A stretch of DNA of 64,000 bases. It comes from Amycolatopsis methanolica 239 (GTDB lineage: Bacteria; Actinomycetota; Actinomycetes; Mycobacteriales; Pseudonocardiaceae). Position 1 is the first letter of the stretch. Each line of letters opens with the position of its first letter. This document shows, piece by piece, positions 23,640 through 33,075 of this stretch. A program made the translations under genes and the position numbers. The notes below the pieces were generated by a model, which did no database searches, had not been told where the DNA came from, and saw only the letters and a program-made list of their open reading frames with translations. The DNA lies in the NCBI RefSeq assembly GCF_000739085.1, contig NZ_CP009110.1, forward strand, positions 248,001 through 312,000, written 5' to 3'.

Positions 23640-25930
23640 TCCTGCTGGACGAACCCACCGAGCGGGTCTGCGCGGCGATCAAATCCGGTCAGCTCGCGCC
23701 GGTCCGCCTCGCGATCATGGCCCCTGGCGGTTACGGCAAAACCGCCGTGCTCGACCACCTCGCCGGCGCCCCCGGCGTGCGGCTGGTCGACGACGCCCAC
23801 CTGCTCACCGACGCCGAACTGTCCGAAGTGGCCCGTCAGCTCGACGACGAGTCGGCCGGTCTGGTCATCGCGGCCCGCCCGCACCCGCGGCCGTCCGCGC
23901 TGAACCAGGTGCTCGGCCGTCTGACCGGGCAGCTCGTGCTGCGGCCGTTCGACCGGCTGCGCACGGAGACGTTCCTGGCGAGGGCCGGGCGGCCGCTGGC
24001 GGTCGACACGGTGCTGGCGCAGACCGGCGGCGTGCCGGGCTTCGTGCGCCTGCTGGCCGGTGGCGACGGTGAGCTGGTCGCGGCGTTCCGGCACGAGCTG
24101 GACCAGGCCGGTGAGGATTCGCTGTGCTACCTGCTCGCGGTCGAGGCCGGGGCCGATCCGGACCTGCTCGCCGCGTTGAAGCTGCCCGCCTCGACGGTCG
24201 AAGCGGTGCGCGCGACCGGGTACCTCGGGCCGGACGGCCGGTTGCTGCCGGTCGCCGCGCGCGCCCTGCGTGAGCTGGTGCCCGCGGACCGGCGGATCGC
24301 GTTGCGGCTGCGGCTGATCCGGCGGCAGCTCGACCGCAGCGGGCCGGTGCTGAGCCTGGTCCGGCCGCTGATCGGGACGGGCGTCACCGGGGCGGACGTC
24401 GCGACGGCGTTCGAGGTGGCCGCCGGCGAGGCGGCCGGCGATCCGGCGCTGGCCGCGCGGTTGTACGAGGCGGCGGTGCGGGCCGGGCGGCCGACGGCGG
24501 CGGTGGGCACCCGATGGGCGGAGGCGGTCGCGCGGACCGGGGACTTCGACACGGCCCTGCAGCTGGCCGACCAGGTGATCGCCGCGGACGACGCGGTGGA
24601 CCGGGCCGAGGGGGCGCAGGTCGCGGGCGCGGCGCTGGCGCACCGGGGCCAGCTGGCGCGCAGCGCGGAGCTGTTCCAGTGGTCCGACACGGCCGTGGCG
24701 CGCTGCTTCGCGGTGATCGGCCTGACCGGCTCCGGGCGGCTGGCGGAGGCGGAGAAGCTGCTCGGCAAGTCCGCTGTGGACGGTCCGCCGACGCTGCTCG
24801 CGGGCGCGGTGTCGTCGGCGGCTCGTGGTGTCCTGGAGTCGGTGACGGACCAGCCGACGGTGGCACTGTCCACTTTGATCCGTTCGGCTGAGATGCTGGA
24901 GCCGGTGTCGGACCGGGTGCTGCTGCCGGACAGCCCGGCGGCGCTGGGCGCACTGGTGGCGTTGCACTCGGGTGAGGCGGCGATCGCGGAGCCGTTGCTG
25001 GAGCGGGCGGTGTCGTCGGGGGTGCTGGTGCCGCGGCACCGGTTGCTGCTGGCGTGGATCGCGATGCTGCGTGGCGACGAGGAGGGCGCGACCGCGCAGT
25101 TGCGGTCGGCGGGGGAGCAGTTGTCGCCGCGGGATTGGTTGTTCGCGGTGGGGTTGCGGGTCGGGCTGGCGCGCCGGTCGAGCGATCTGGCCGGGTTGCG
25201 GCGGATCTGGATCCAGGCGCGCGAGGCGGTGGTCCGGCACCCGGTCGACCTGTTCACGTTCCTGCCGTTTGGGGAGTTCGAGGTGGCGGCTGCGCGGCTG
25301 GGGGAGCGGGACCGGCTGGCGCCCCACCTGAGGCAGGCGCGGGAGTTGCTGGCCGGGCTGGGGAATCCGCCGTTGTGGGCGAGCGCGTTGCACTGGAGCG
25401 GCCTGCACGCGGCGGTGATCGCGGAGCAGCCGGAGGAGGCCGCCGCGCACGCCGCGGCGTTGTCGGAGGCCGCGTCGGCGGGCCCGTACTTCGCGACGAT
25501 CGCCCGCGCGGCGCAGTGCTGGCTGGAGGTGCTGGGCGGCGAGGTCGACGCCGTGGCAGTCGAGACGGCGGCGCGTGACCTGCACGGGGTGGGCCTGTGC
25601 TGGGATGGCGCGCGGCTGGCCGGGCAGGCGGCGATCCGGACGTCCGACCGGAAGGCGATGGTGACCCTGCTGGATTGTGCCCGTGTGCTCCAGGGCCGGC
25701 CGGGCCGGGAGGCGGTGGAGCACACGGGCGGGGTGCGCCTGAGCGAGCGGGAGCGGCAGGTCGCGGAGCTCGTGGTCGCCGGGCTCACGTACAAGCAGAT
25801 CGGTGATCGCCTGTTCATCTCGGCGAAGACGGTCGAGCACCACATGGCGCGGATGCGCCAGCGCCTGGGCGCCGGAAGCCGCGGCGAGCTGCTGGCCGAG
25901 CTGCGGGAGATCGTGCAGGTGGCGTCCTAG
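23636..25930 (+). CDS. IniR-like STAND ATPase with LuxR-type DNA-binding domain
   Basis: A 764-residue regulator. An N-terminal P-loop ATPase has PGGYGKTA (30-37) and a Walker B-like RLVDDAH. A long helical-repeat (TPR-like) middle follows, then a C-terminal LuxR helix-turn-helix (about 700-760: LSERERQVAELVVAGLTYKQ, with KTVEHHMARMRQRLG). This MalT/IniR layout matches IniR (Rv0339c), which activates iniBAC in mycobacteria. Its position next to iniB supports that. The GTG start overlaps the Hsp70-like gene. It converges on and overlaps the L,D-transpeptidase gene by four bases. Confidence 0.85.
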   Translation: MILLDEPTERVCAAIKSGQLAPVRLAIMAPGGYGKTAVLDHLAGAPGVRLVDDAHLLTDAELSEVARQLDDESAGLVIAARPHPRPSALNQVLGRLTGQLVLRPFDRLRTETFLARAGRPLAVDTVLAQTGGVPGFVRLLAGGDGELVAAFRHELDQAGEDSLCYLLAVEAGADPDLLAALKLPASTVEAVRATGYLGPDGRLLPVAARALRELVPADRRIALRLRLIRRQLDRSGPVLSLVRPLIGTGVTGADVATAFEVAAGEAAGDPALAARLYEAAVRAGRPTAAVGTRWAEAVARTGDFDTALQLADQVIAADDAVDRAEGAQVAGAALAHRGQLARSAELFQWSDTAVARCFAVIGLTGSGRLAEAEKLLGKSAVDGPPTLLAGAVSSAARGVLESVTDQPTVALSTLIRSAEMLEPVSDRVLLPDSPAALGALVALHSGEAAIAEPLLERAVSSGVLVPRHRLLLAWIAMLRGDEEGATAQLRSAGEQLSPRDWLFAVGLRVGLARRSSDLAGLRRIWIQAREAVVRHPVDLFTFLPFGEFEVAAARLGERDRLAPHLRQARELLAGLGNPPLWASALHWSGLHAAVIAEQPEEAAAHAAALSEAASAGPYFATIARAAQCWLEVLGGEVDAVAVETAARDLHGVGLCWDGARLAGQAAIRTSDRKAMVTLLDCARVLQGRPGREAVEHTGGVRLSERERQVAELVVAGLTYKQIGDRLFISAKTVEHHMARMRQRLGAGSRGELLAELREIVQVAS

Positions 25931-26547
25931 CGGACGACCTGCACGGTGTCCCCGGACGCCAGGGTGCCGAAGAACTTCTGCGACGCGCTGGGTGACAGGT
26001 GGATGCAGCCGTGCGAGTACTTGCTGAGGCTGCCCTGGTGGAAGGCGATGCCGGGCTTGAAGAAGACCGAGTTCGGCATGGGGGCGTCGAACTCGCGGCT
26101 GTGGTAGTCCTTGACCTTCCCGGAGACGCGGAAGGTGCCGACGGGGGTCGGGTTGCCGGCCGAGCCGGGCATGATCTGGACCGGGCCGTAGACGACCTGG
26201 CCATCGCGGAGGAGCCACGCCTTCTTCGCCGAGAGGTCCACGCACGCGTCGACGGTGGCAGAGCAGGGCACCCCGGCGGGGGCGGCCTTCGCCTTGGTCG
26301 TCGTGCTGGTGGTCTTCTTCGAGGTGGAGGTCTTCGAGCTGGTCGACGGCGCAGGGGTGGAGCTGCTGGTGGCCGGCGCGGGTGCGGCCGGAGTGGTGGT
26401 CGCGGGCAGCGCGCTCGTGGTGGGGGCAGGGGTGGTCGCGGCGACCTGCTGCACGTCCGCAGCCTGCTCGGCGGCGTTCCCACAGGCCGTGAGCACCAGT
26501 GCGGCGGCAACAGCCGCCGCGGCCAGCACCATCTTCTTGACGGTCAC
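25927..26547 (-). CDS. L,D-transpeptidase lipoprotein (YkuD domain)
   Basis: A 206-residue exported protein. The start has a lipoprotein signal with lipobox LTAC (Cys about 22), then a Thr/Ser/Pro/Ala linker of about 60 residues that should span to the wall. The YkuD domain ends with YSHGCIHLSP; the catalytic Cys is about residue 181 and the His is two residues before it. Such enzymes make 3-3 cross-links in peptidoglycan or attach proteins. The GTG at 26547 has a GGGGGAT ribosome site. Proximity to the ini genes suggests a shared cell-wall setting, but it has its own promoter region. Confidence 0.9.
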   Translation of the reverse strand: MTVKKMVLAAAAVAAALVLTACGNAAEQAADVQQVAATTPAPTTSALPATTTPAAPAPATSSSTPAPSTSSKTSTSKKTTSTTTKAKAAPAGVPCSATVDACVDLSAKKAWLLRDGQVVYGPVQIMPGSAGNPTPVGTFRVSGKVKDYHSREFDAPMPNSVFFKPGIAFHQGSLSKYSHGCIHLSPSASQKFFGTLASGDTVQVVR

Positions 26548-27418
26548 TCGATCCCCCAGCTTTTCGCTTTGGTGTCTACGAGGGGATAGACGTGATCGGC
26601 GGTGTGGTGGTTGAGCGCCGCAGGTCACGATCTTGTTGCACCAGGTTTGAAGGACGAAGTTCACACGGATGAGTGGGGCCCGCGCTTCTCTGGGTGAGTG
26701 AGTCCGCGGCTGGGCCTGCGCCTCCCCGGCAGGGGGCCAGCGTTTGCGCGTCGCCCTCAGGCCTCGTGCCCAGCACTCCCCGCCTCGCTTCGTTCCGCCT
26801 TGTTCCGTTCCGCCTCGCCTCGCCTCGCTCCGTCTCGCCCCGCCGCGTCCCGCCGCGTCCCGCCGCGTCCCGCTCCGCTCCGCCCCGTTCGACGTCTCGT
26901 GTCCGGCGCCGCGTTCCTCATGCTTGGTGCCCAGCTCGCGGGTCTCGCGCCCGGCGCGTGCCTCGTGCCGGGTGCCCGGGGCCTCGGGTCTCGCGCCCTG
27001 GTGCCTAGCTTCTCGGTCCTCGCCCCCTGGCTCCCGGCTCCTAGGGGCTTGCACCCGTGCGCGGCGCCTTGGTCCTCACGCCTCGCACCGGTTCCTCGTG
27101 CCTCGCATCTAGTGCCGGTACCTCCCACCTGGCGCGCGGGGTCCTCACGCCCTGGCGCCCAGCGCCTCGGGTCTCGCGCCCTGGTGCCTGTCGCCTCGTG
27201 CCTCATGCGTGGCGTGCGGCGCCTCGGCCCTCACGCCTCGCGCCTGGCGCCCGGTACCCGCGTCCAGCGCCTCGCACCCGCCACATCACGCCTGGCGCCC
27301 CGTCCCCGCGCCCCGCGGCTCACGTCTCGCGCCCACGCCTGTCGGTACGCGATCGGCGCGAGTCCCAACCCTCGGAAGCACCGAGACCACTAGCCTTCCG
27401 CTCAGGCACGATGGCCCC
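26548..27418. repeat. Repeat island 1: pyrimidine-rich degenerate repeats, no gene
   Basis: About 870 bases without a convincing gene. From about 26740 the plus strand is C/T-rich and built of short degenerate units: three exact tandem copies of CGCCGCGTCC (26841-26870), CGCCT runs just before, and many CCTCGCGCC/CTGGCGCCC variants up to 27340. A 26-base stretch at 26981-27006 is repeated exactly at 27164-27189. Long open frames through it result from composition. The first ~150 bases hold the L,D-transpeptidase promoter. Confidence 0.8.
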
Positions 27419-29224
27419 ATGCGCTACGTCATCATCGGAGCGGGCGCGGTCGGCTCGACCGTCGCCGCTCAGCTGCAACTCGCCGGGCTGCCGGTCGTGC
27501 TCATCGCGCGCGGCGAGCACGGCGCCAAGATCCGCGAGCAGGGGCTCCGATACTTCCGGCCCAGCGGCGAGCAGCTCGTGCGGCTGCCCGTCGCCGGGAA
27601 CGCCGAGGAGGTCGAACTCGCCTCGTCGGACGTCCTCGTCGTGGCCACCAAGACCCAGGACACCGAGGCGGTCCTCCAGGAGTGGTCGTGGCGCCCGGCC
27701 GGCTCCGGCCTCGCCGCCGAGCTGCCGGTTGTGATGCTGCAGAACGGCCTCGAGAACGAGCGCGCGGCGCTGCGCCGTTTCGCCACCGTGTTCGGCGCGT
27801 CGCTGTGGATGCCGGCGTCCTACATCGACCCGGGCGAGGTCAGCGCACAGGGCGCCGAGCTCCCGGGCGTCCTGTGGCTGGGACAGTTCCCGTCCGGTGA
27901 CGACCCGCGCCTCAGCACGATCGCGTCTGACCTGCGCACGGCCGGCTTCGGTGTCCAGATCGTGCCCGACCTGCTGCGCTGGAAGACGGGCAAGCTCCTC
28001 GCCAACCTGGGCAACGCCGTCGACGCGCTCTTCGGACACGACGAACGCACGGCGTCGTTGAACCGGGACCTGCGAGCCGAGGGACGTCGAGTGCTGGCCG
28101 CGGCGGGGATCGAACCGGTCGATCTACGCGAAGCGTCCGAAATAGACACCTCCGCCGCGAACCCGGCCGAGATCCCTGGACGTCCGCGAGCCGGAAGCTC
28201 GACCCGGCAGAGTCTTGCCCGAGGCGCCGGATCCGTCGAAGGCGATTACCTCAACGGTGAGATCGTCCTGCTCGGACGGTTGCACGGCGTTCCGACGCCG
28301 TTCAACACCGCGGTGCAGCGCCGCCTCGCGCTGGCCGCCTCCCGTGGCGAAGCGCCAGGCTCGGCCGACCCGTTGGAACTCGACCTGCCCCGGCCGCCGG
28401 TCCTGATCAGCGCCGACGAACTCCAGCGGCAGCTCGACTCGTCCGCCCCACCCGTCCTGCTGGACGTGCGCTGGGCACTGGGCGACCCGAACGGGCACCG
28501 CCACTACCTCGACGGTCATCTGCCGGGCGCGGTGTACGTGGACCTCGACACCGAACTGGCCGCACCGCCGTCCCCCGCCGAGGGACGTCACCCCCTGCCG
28601 GACCTCGACGCTCTCCAGTCCGCCGCCCGCCGCTGGGGTATCCGCGAGGGCTCGTCCGTCGTCGCCTACGACAACAGCGGAAATCTGGCCGCCGCTCGCG
28701 CCTGGTGGCTGCTCCGCTGGGCGGGGGTCGCGGACGTCCGGCTCCTCGACGGCGGACTTGCCGCTTGGGGCGACAGGCCTCTGGAAACCGGTTTCGGCCG
28801 GAACCCCGAGCCGGGCGACATCGTCCTCAAGCCGGGTCACTTGCCTGTCCTCACCATTGACGAGGCAGCCGCGCTGCCCGGCAAGGGCACGCTGTTCGAC
28901 GCTCGGGCCGGTGAGCGCTACCGGGGCGAGCAGGAGCCGATCGACCCGCGCGCCGGCCACGTTCCCGGTGCCGTCAGTGCGCCGACGGGCGAAAACCTCA
29001 CTGCCGAGGGCCGGTTCCACTCGCCCGAGCAGCTCGCCGCCCGCTTCCGCGAGCTGGGCGCAGCCGAAGGCCCGGTCGGGGTGTATTGCGGCTCCGGTGT
29101 GACTGCAGCTCACGAAATCGCGGCTCTCGCCATCGCCGGCATCGACGCCGCCCTGTACCCCGGTTCGTGGTCGCAGTGGTCGAACCAGCCCGACCGCCCC
29201 GCGGTGACCGGCCCGAACCCGTAG
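27419..29224 (+). CDS. Fusion of a ketopantoate reductase-like domain with a rhodanese-type sulfurtransferase
   Basis: A 601-residue two-part protein. Residues 1 to ~325 are a PanE/ApbA-like reductase: NAD(P) motif VIIGAGAVGS (3-12), KTQDTEAVL, LQNGLENE and the late lysine in LLRWKTGKLLANLGNA. Residues ~330-601 are a double-rhodanese sulfurtransferase with LDVRW, HLPGAVYVDLD and the catalytic loop CGSGVTA (Cys about 557), the form found in mercaptopyruvate or thiosulfate sulfurtransferases. The frame runs straight through without stop or obvious internal ribosome site. Whether this is a true bifunctional enzyme or joined neighbours cannot be told. It follows repeat island 1. Confidence 0.85.
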   Translation: MRYVIIGAGAVGSTVAAQLQLAGLPVVLIARGEHGAKIREQGLRYFRPSGEQLVRLPVAGNAEEVELASSDVLVVATKTQDTEAVLQEWSWRPAGSGLAAELPVVMLQNGLENERAALRRFATVFGASLWMPASYIDPGEVSAQGAELPGVLWLGQFPSGDDPRLSTIASDLRTAGFGVQIVPDLLRWKTGKLLANLGNAVDALFGHDERTASLNRDLRAEGRRVLAAAGIEPVDLREASEIDTSAANPAEIPGRPRAGSSTRQSLARGAGSVEGDYLNGEIVLLGRLHGVPTPFNTAVQRRLALAASRGEAPGSADPLELDLPRPPVLISADELQRQLDSSAPPVLLDVRWALGDPNGHRHYLDGHLPGAVYVDLDTELAAPPSPAEGRHPLPDLDALQSAARRWGIREGSSVVAYDNSGNLAAARAWWLLRWAGVADVRLLDGGLAAWGDRPLETGFGRNPEPGDIVLKPGHLPVLTIDEAAALPGKGTLFDARAGERYRGEQEPIDPRAGHVPGAVSAPTGENLTAEGRFHSPEQLAARFRELGAAEGPVGVYCGSGVTAAHEIAALAIAGIDAALYPGSWSQWSNQPDRPAVTGPNP

Positions 29225-29351
29225 CGAAGCGATCACGTGCAGCCCGGGTTGGCCGCCTCACGCACGAAGTCCAGCCCGGGCAGCGCGTGGCGTGCCATGT
29301 CCACTTGCCATCACACTTTCGCGCACCTTCGTTCCTGGTAGTTGTAGACAT

Positions 29352-31649
29352 ATGCGCTTGCGGCCGAGCACCTCGCACTGGGGAGCCTTCTCAGCCGGAC
29401 TCGACGAGAACGGGCGCCTCCAGGTCGCCGCGCACCCCGAAGACCCGGCGCCGTCACCCTTACTCGGCAACCTGCCGAGCGCTTTGACGGACCCCAACCG
29501 GGTCGCTGCGCCCGCGATCCGGCGGGGGTGGTTGGAGCGCGGGCCGGGTCCGGATCCGAAACGCGGTCACGAGGACTTCGTCGAGGTCAGCTGGGACGAG
29601 GCCCTCGATCTGCTCTCGGCCGAGCTCCGACGGGTCCGGGCCGACCACGGGAACGAGGCGATCTACGGCGGCTCCTACGGCTGGGCGAGCGCCGGCCGCT
29701 TTCACCACGCCCAGAGCCAGTTGCACCGGTTCCTCAACGTCTTCGGTGGTTTCACCTCCTCTCGCAACACCTACAGCAACGGCACCAGCTCGGTGGTGCT
29801 GCCACACATCGTCGGCACCGCCAACGATGTCCTGCGCAATGGTTCGAGCTGGCCGACGATCGTGGCGAACACCGAACTCCTCGTGGCGTTCGGCGGAGTC
29901 CCCGAGAAGAACGTCTTCGTCACTCCCGGCGGAGTCACCCGGCACCACACCCCCGGGTTCCTCGCCCAGCTCGCCGACCGGGACGTCGAGGTCGCCCTGA
30001 TCAGCCCACTCCGCGCTGATCTCCCGCAACGGCTGGCCGCGCAGTGGTACCCCGTCCGCCCCGCGACGGACACCGCACTCATGCTCGCGCTCGCGCATAC
30101 CCTCGCCGCAGAAGGTTTGCACGACCGCCACTTCCTCGACCGTTATTGCACCGGTTACGACGCGTTCGAGCGCTACCTCTTCGGCGCCGACGACGGAACC
30201 GTCAAGGACGCCGACTGGGCCAGTGCCCTGACCGGCATATCGGCCGCGGATATCGTCGACCTCGCCCGACGCATGGCCGCCCACCGCACCTTCATCACTG
30301 TCACCTGGAGCCTCCAGCGCATCGAGCACGGTGAGCAACCCGTGTGGGCAGCCATCGCCCTCGCCGCCATGCTCGGTCAGATAGGGCTACCCGGGGGCGG
30401 CTTCGGCCATGGGTATGGCTCCATGGGAGACAGCGGCGACATCGGTCCGAACTTCCAGGTGCCCTACCTGCCCCAGGGGATCAACCCGGTCAAGCAGTTC
30501 ATCCCGGTGGCCCGGATCGCGGACATGCTCCTCAATCCCGGCACCCGCTACCAGTACGACGGTGCGGAACGCACCTATCCGGACATCCGCCTCGTGTACT
30601 GGGCCGGTGGCAACCCCTTCCACCACCACCAGGACCTGAACCGCCTGCGAGAAGCGTTCGCCCGGCCCGACACCGTCGTCGTGCACGAACCCTTCTGGAC
30701 CGCCACCGCGCGGCACGCCGACATCGTTCTGCCCACCACCACAGCACTGGAGCGTGAAGACTTCGGATCCGGCCGCCGTGACACCCACCTCGTCGCGATG
30801 CACCGGATCGCCGAACCCCGGGGACAGGCCCGGGACGACTACGCGATCCTCGCCGGACTGGCTGCCCGGTTGGGGATCGAGGAGCGGTTCACCGAGGGCC
30901 GCACGGCACGCGAGTGGCTCGAGCACCTCTACGGCACCTGGCGACAGCGCCTGGCTGGCAAGGGAATCTTCGTACCGTCCTTCGAGGATTTCTGGGAGGA
31001 GGGCGGCTTCCGGTTGCCGAACACGGAGACCGACCGGACGCTCTGGGCCGAATTCCGGGCCGACCCCGTAGCCAACCGGCTCGCAACCCCGAGCGGCCGG
31101 ATCGAGATCGTCTCCGAGACAGTGGCTTCGTTCGGCTACGACGACTGCCCTGGTCATCCGGCCTGGCTGGAACCGGTGGAATGGTCCGGCGGCGAGCGGG
31201 CGGCTCGCTTCCCGTTGGTTCTCATCGCGAATCAGCCCCACACCCGGCTGCACGGTCAGCTCGACGGCGGTGCGGTCAGCCAGGCGGCGAAGGTCGCCGG
31301 CCGCGAGGCCGTGCGCCTGCATCCCGACGACGCGGGCCCGCGCGGGATCAACGACGGAGACGTCGTCCGGATATTCAACGACCGGGGCGCTTGTCTGGCT
31401 GGAGCCGTGCTCTGCATGGATCTTCGCCCTGGCGTGGCACAGCTGCCGACCGGCGCGTGGTTCGATCCGGCGGGATCCCTGTGCGTGCACGGCAACCCCA
31501 ACGTGCTCACCGCGGACGTCCCGTCGTCACAACTGTCCCAAGGGTGCACGGGGCAGCACGTGCTGGTCGAAATCGAGCGTTTCGCGGGTGAACCACCTGG
31601 CGTTGTCGTGAACCGGCCACCGGTCATCTCGCGCGGACGCGAGATGTAG
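29352..31649 (+). CDS. Molybdopterin oxidoreductase, biotin/methionine sulfoxide or TMAO reductase type
   Basis: A 765-residue member of the DMSO reductase family. GGSYGWASAGRFHHA (107-121) matches the molybdenum-ligand region of BisC/TorA enzymes, with Ser113 the likely ligand. FGGVPEKN, YWAGGNPFHHHQDLNR and VLIANQPHTRLHGQLD are other family blocks. There is no N-terminal iron-sulfur cluster and no Tat signal, so it is a cytosolic BisC-like reductase of S- or N-oxides. Base composition is slightly less GC-rich than its neighbours. The ATG at 29352 is chosen for homology although its ribosome site is weak. No dedicated cofactor or electron-donor gene is adjacent. Confidence 0.87.
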   Translation: MRLRPSTSHWGAFSAGLDENGRLQVAAHPEDPAPSPLLGNLPSALTDPNRVAAPAIRRGWLERGPGPDPKRGHEDFVEVSWDEALDLLSAELRRVRADHGNEAIYGGSYGWASAGRFHHAQSQLHRFLNVFGGFTSSRNTYSNGTSSVVLPHIVGTANDVLRNGSSWPTIVANTELLVAFGGVPEKNVFVTPGGVTRHHTPGFLAQLADRDVEVALISPLRADLPQRLAAQWYPVRPATDTALMLALAHTLAAEGLHDRHFLDRYCTGYDAFERYLFGADDGTVKDADWASALTGISAADIVDLARRMAAHRTFITVTWSLQRIEHGEQPVWAAIALAAMLGQIGLPGGGFGHGYGSMGDSGDIGPNFQVPYLPQGINPVKQFIPVARIADMLLNPGTRYQYDGAERTYPDIRLVYWAGGNPFHHHQDLNRLREAFARPDTVVVHEPFWTATARHADIVLPTTTALEREDFGSGRRDTHLVAMHRIAEPRGQARDDYAILAGLAARLGIEERFTEGRTAREWLEHLYGTWRQRLAGKGIFVPSFEDFWEEGGFRLPNTETDRTLWAEFRADPVANRLATPSGRIEIVSETVASFGYDDCPGHPAWLEPVEWSGGERAARFPLVLIANQPHTRLHGQLDGGAVSQAAKVAGREAVRLHPDDAGPRGINDGDVVRIFNDRGACLAGAVLCMDLRPGVAQLPTGAWFDPAGSLCVHGNPNVLTADVPSSQLSQGCTGQHVLVEIERFAGEPPGVVVNRPPVISRGREM

Positions 31650-31899
31650 GTGGAGATGGCGCGCAGGGTGTATCGCATGGGAGCTCCTCGTCAGCGGTTT
31701 TGCTTGCACCGCAGCAGATCCGGTGGTTCTCGCGGGCTGCGGTGCCTTCGACGGTACACCAAAATTGAATTCAAACTCTAACCCAATCGATCGAATCTCT
31801 CCGGCGACCTTCGCAATATCTGTCTTTTGGTAGATGGTGCTCGCGAACCAGTTCGTGCATTCTCCTATCACCGCCACTTCCGAGCGAGGAGAAGCAGAC

Positions 31900-33075
31900 A
31901 TGAGCGCCACGACCGTCGGCAGAAGGATCAAGGCAGAACTGGGTTGGCCTGTCCCGGTTCTCGGTGCGGTGTGCGTGGTGCTCGTGGCGATGCCCGTCGG
32001 CACCGTGCTCACCACCACGTCTTCGTTGGTGGTTCTTCTCGCTGCGCTGGGCATCGCGATGCAACGCACCCGCAGGCCCGCGGTCACTGCCGCTGCGTCC
32101 GGGGTTGCAGCCGTCAGCTCTCTGATGGCGACGTTCTGCGAGGGCGAAGTGGCGGATCGGAGCCTTGCCTCGTGGCTACTGGTGGAGACCGGTTTCCTGC
32201 TGTGCGTTCTCGTGCAGGCAGTCCGACAGGCGAGAGGGCGACGTGCGCCGTTCTCCGCCGGATTGCTCATGAGTGCGGTGGTTCTGGCGCCACTGCGGCT
32301 CACGGCGGGTTCGCGTGCGTCTCCGTCGACCGGTTCGGCAAGCGAATGGTGTTTCGGCTGGGCGTTGTTGGCAGCGTGCGCCGTAGCGGTTGGTCTGTAC
32401 CTGCGTTCTCTCGACGAGAAGCGCGAGGAGTCCGTTCACGCGGCTCGCCGTGAGCAACGCGTGCAACTGGCGAGTGACTTGCACGACTGGCTGGGGCACG
32501 AGGTGACCGGGCTGGTGCTGGAGGCGCAGGTCGCGCGGCTGCACGGCCGTGCCCCGGGCGATGCGCACCGTGCGCTGGAGCGCATCGAAGAGGCCGGCGT
32601 CCGGGTGCTCGACTCGATCGACAAGGCGTTGTGCTGGCTCCGGCAAGGCGATGGTGCGCCCGGAATGGTTGACGTCGAACGGTCTCCGTGGGGTTCGGAC
32701 CTGCCAGCCCTCGTGCAACGGTTCGAGGCGCTCGGGCCGATGCGAGTGCGGCTGGAGTTGGATGACCGAGCAGAGGACGTGCGTCCCGAGATCGCGCGAA
32801 CCATCCACCGCTTGGTGCTGGAAGCTCTCACGAACGTCCGACGGCATGCCCCGGAGGCGCGTCAAGTGTCGGTGGCGGTGCGCCGCGACGGTGCACACCT
32901 GATCGTCCGGGTCGTCAACGACGGCGTGCGAAGGCAGGGACTGCTCAAGCGGGCTCGGGACGGCGGGTCGGGTTTGCGCGGCTTGGCAGAACGAGTTGCC
33001 ACGCTGGGCGGGACCGCGTGGGCGGGTCCGGTGGGTCAGGCGGGCTGGGCGGTTCACGTGGTGCTGCCGTCGTGA
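31900..33075 (+). CDS. NarL-type sensor histidine kinase
   Basis: A 391-residue membrane kinase with about four or five N-terminal membrane segments (18-170), then the HisKA_3 dimerisation/phosphoacceptor region ASDLHDWLGHEVTG (His195) and a HATPase domain with EALTNVRRHA and GSGLRGLAERVATLGG. No extracytoplasmic sensor domain is evident, so it may sense within the membrane. Its stop overlaps the start of the response regulator gene (GTGA). The upstream ~250 bases are AT-rich for this genome and likely carry the promoter. Confidence 0.92.
   Translation: MSATTVGRRIKAELGWPVPVLGAVCVVLVAMPVGTVLTTTSSLVVLLAALGIAMQRTRRPAVTAAASGVAAVSSLMATFCEGEVADRSLASWLLVETGFLLCVLVQAVRQARGRRAPFSAGLLMSAVVLAPLRLTAGSRASPSTGSASEWCFGWALLAACAVAVGLYLRSLDEKREESVHAARREQRVQLASDLHDWLGHEVTGLVLEAQVARLHGRAPGDAHRALERIEEAGVRVLDSIDKALCWLRQGDGAPGMVDVERSPWGSDLPALVQRFEALGPMRVRLELDDRAEDVRPEIARTIHRLVLEALTNVRRHAPEARQVSVAVRRDGAHLIVRVVNDGVRRQGLLKRARDGGSGLRGLAERVATLGGTAWAGPVGQAGWAVHVVLPS

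Noticed and set aside
26841-26870. Three 10-bp repeats considered as a CRISPR remnant
   Set aside because: Units are directly adjacent with no spacers and no cas genes occur in the window; this is simple tandem slippage.
25927-27054. Long minus-strand frame extending the L,D-transpeptidase upstream
   Set aside because: The extension runs through repeat island 1, has repetitive Arg/Gly/Glu composition, and the lipoprotein signal clearly starts at 26547.
31256-31678. Minus-strand open frame with a GAGGAG ribosome site before an ATG at 31678, encoding MRYTLRAISTYISRPREMTG and onward
   Set aside because: Nearly all of it is antisense to the conserved molybdoenzyme gene, its codon pattern follows that shadow, and no family resemblance is visible. 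The good ribosome site alone is not enough.
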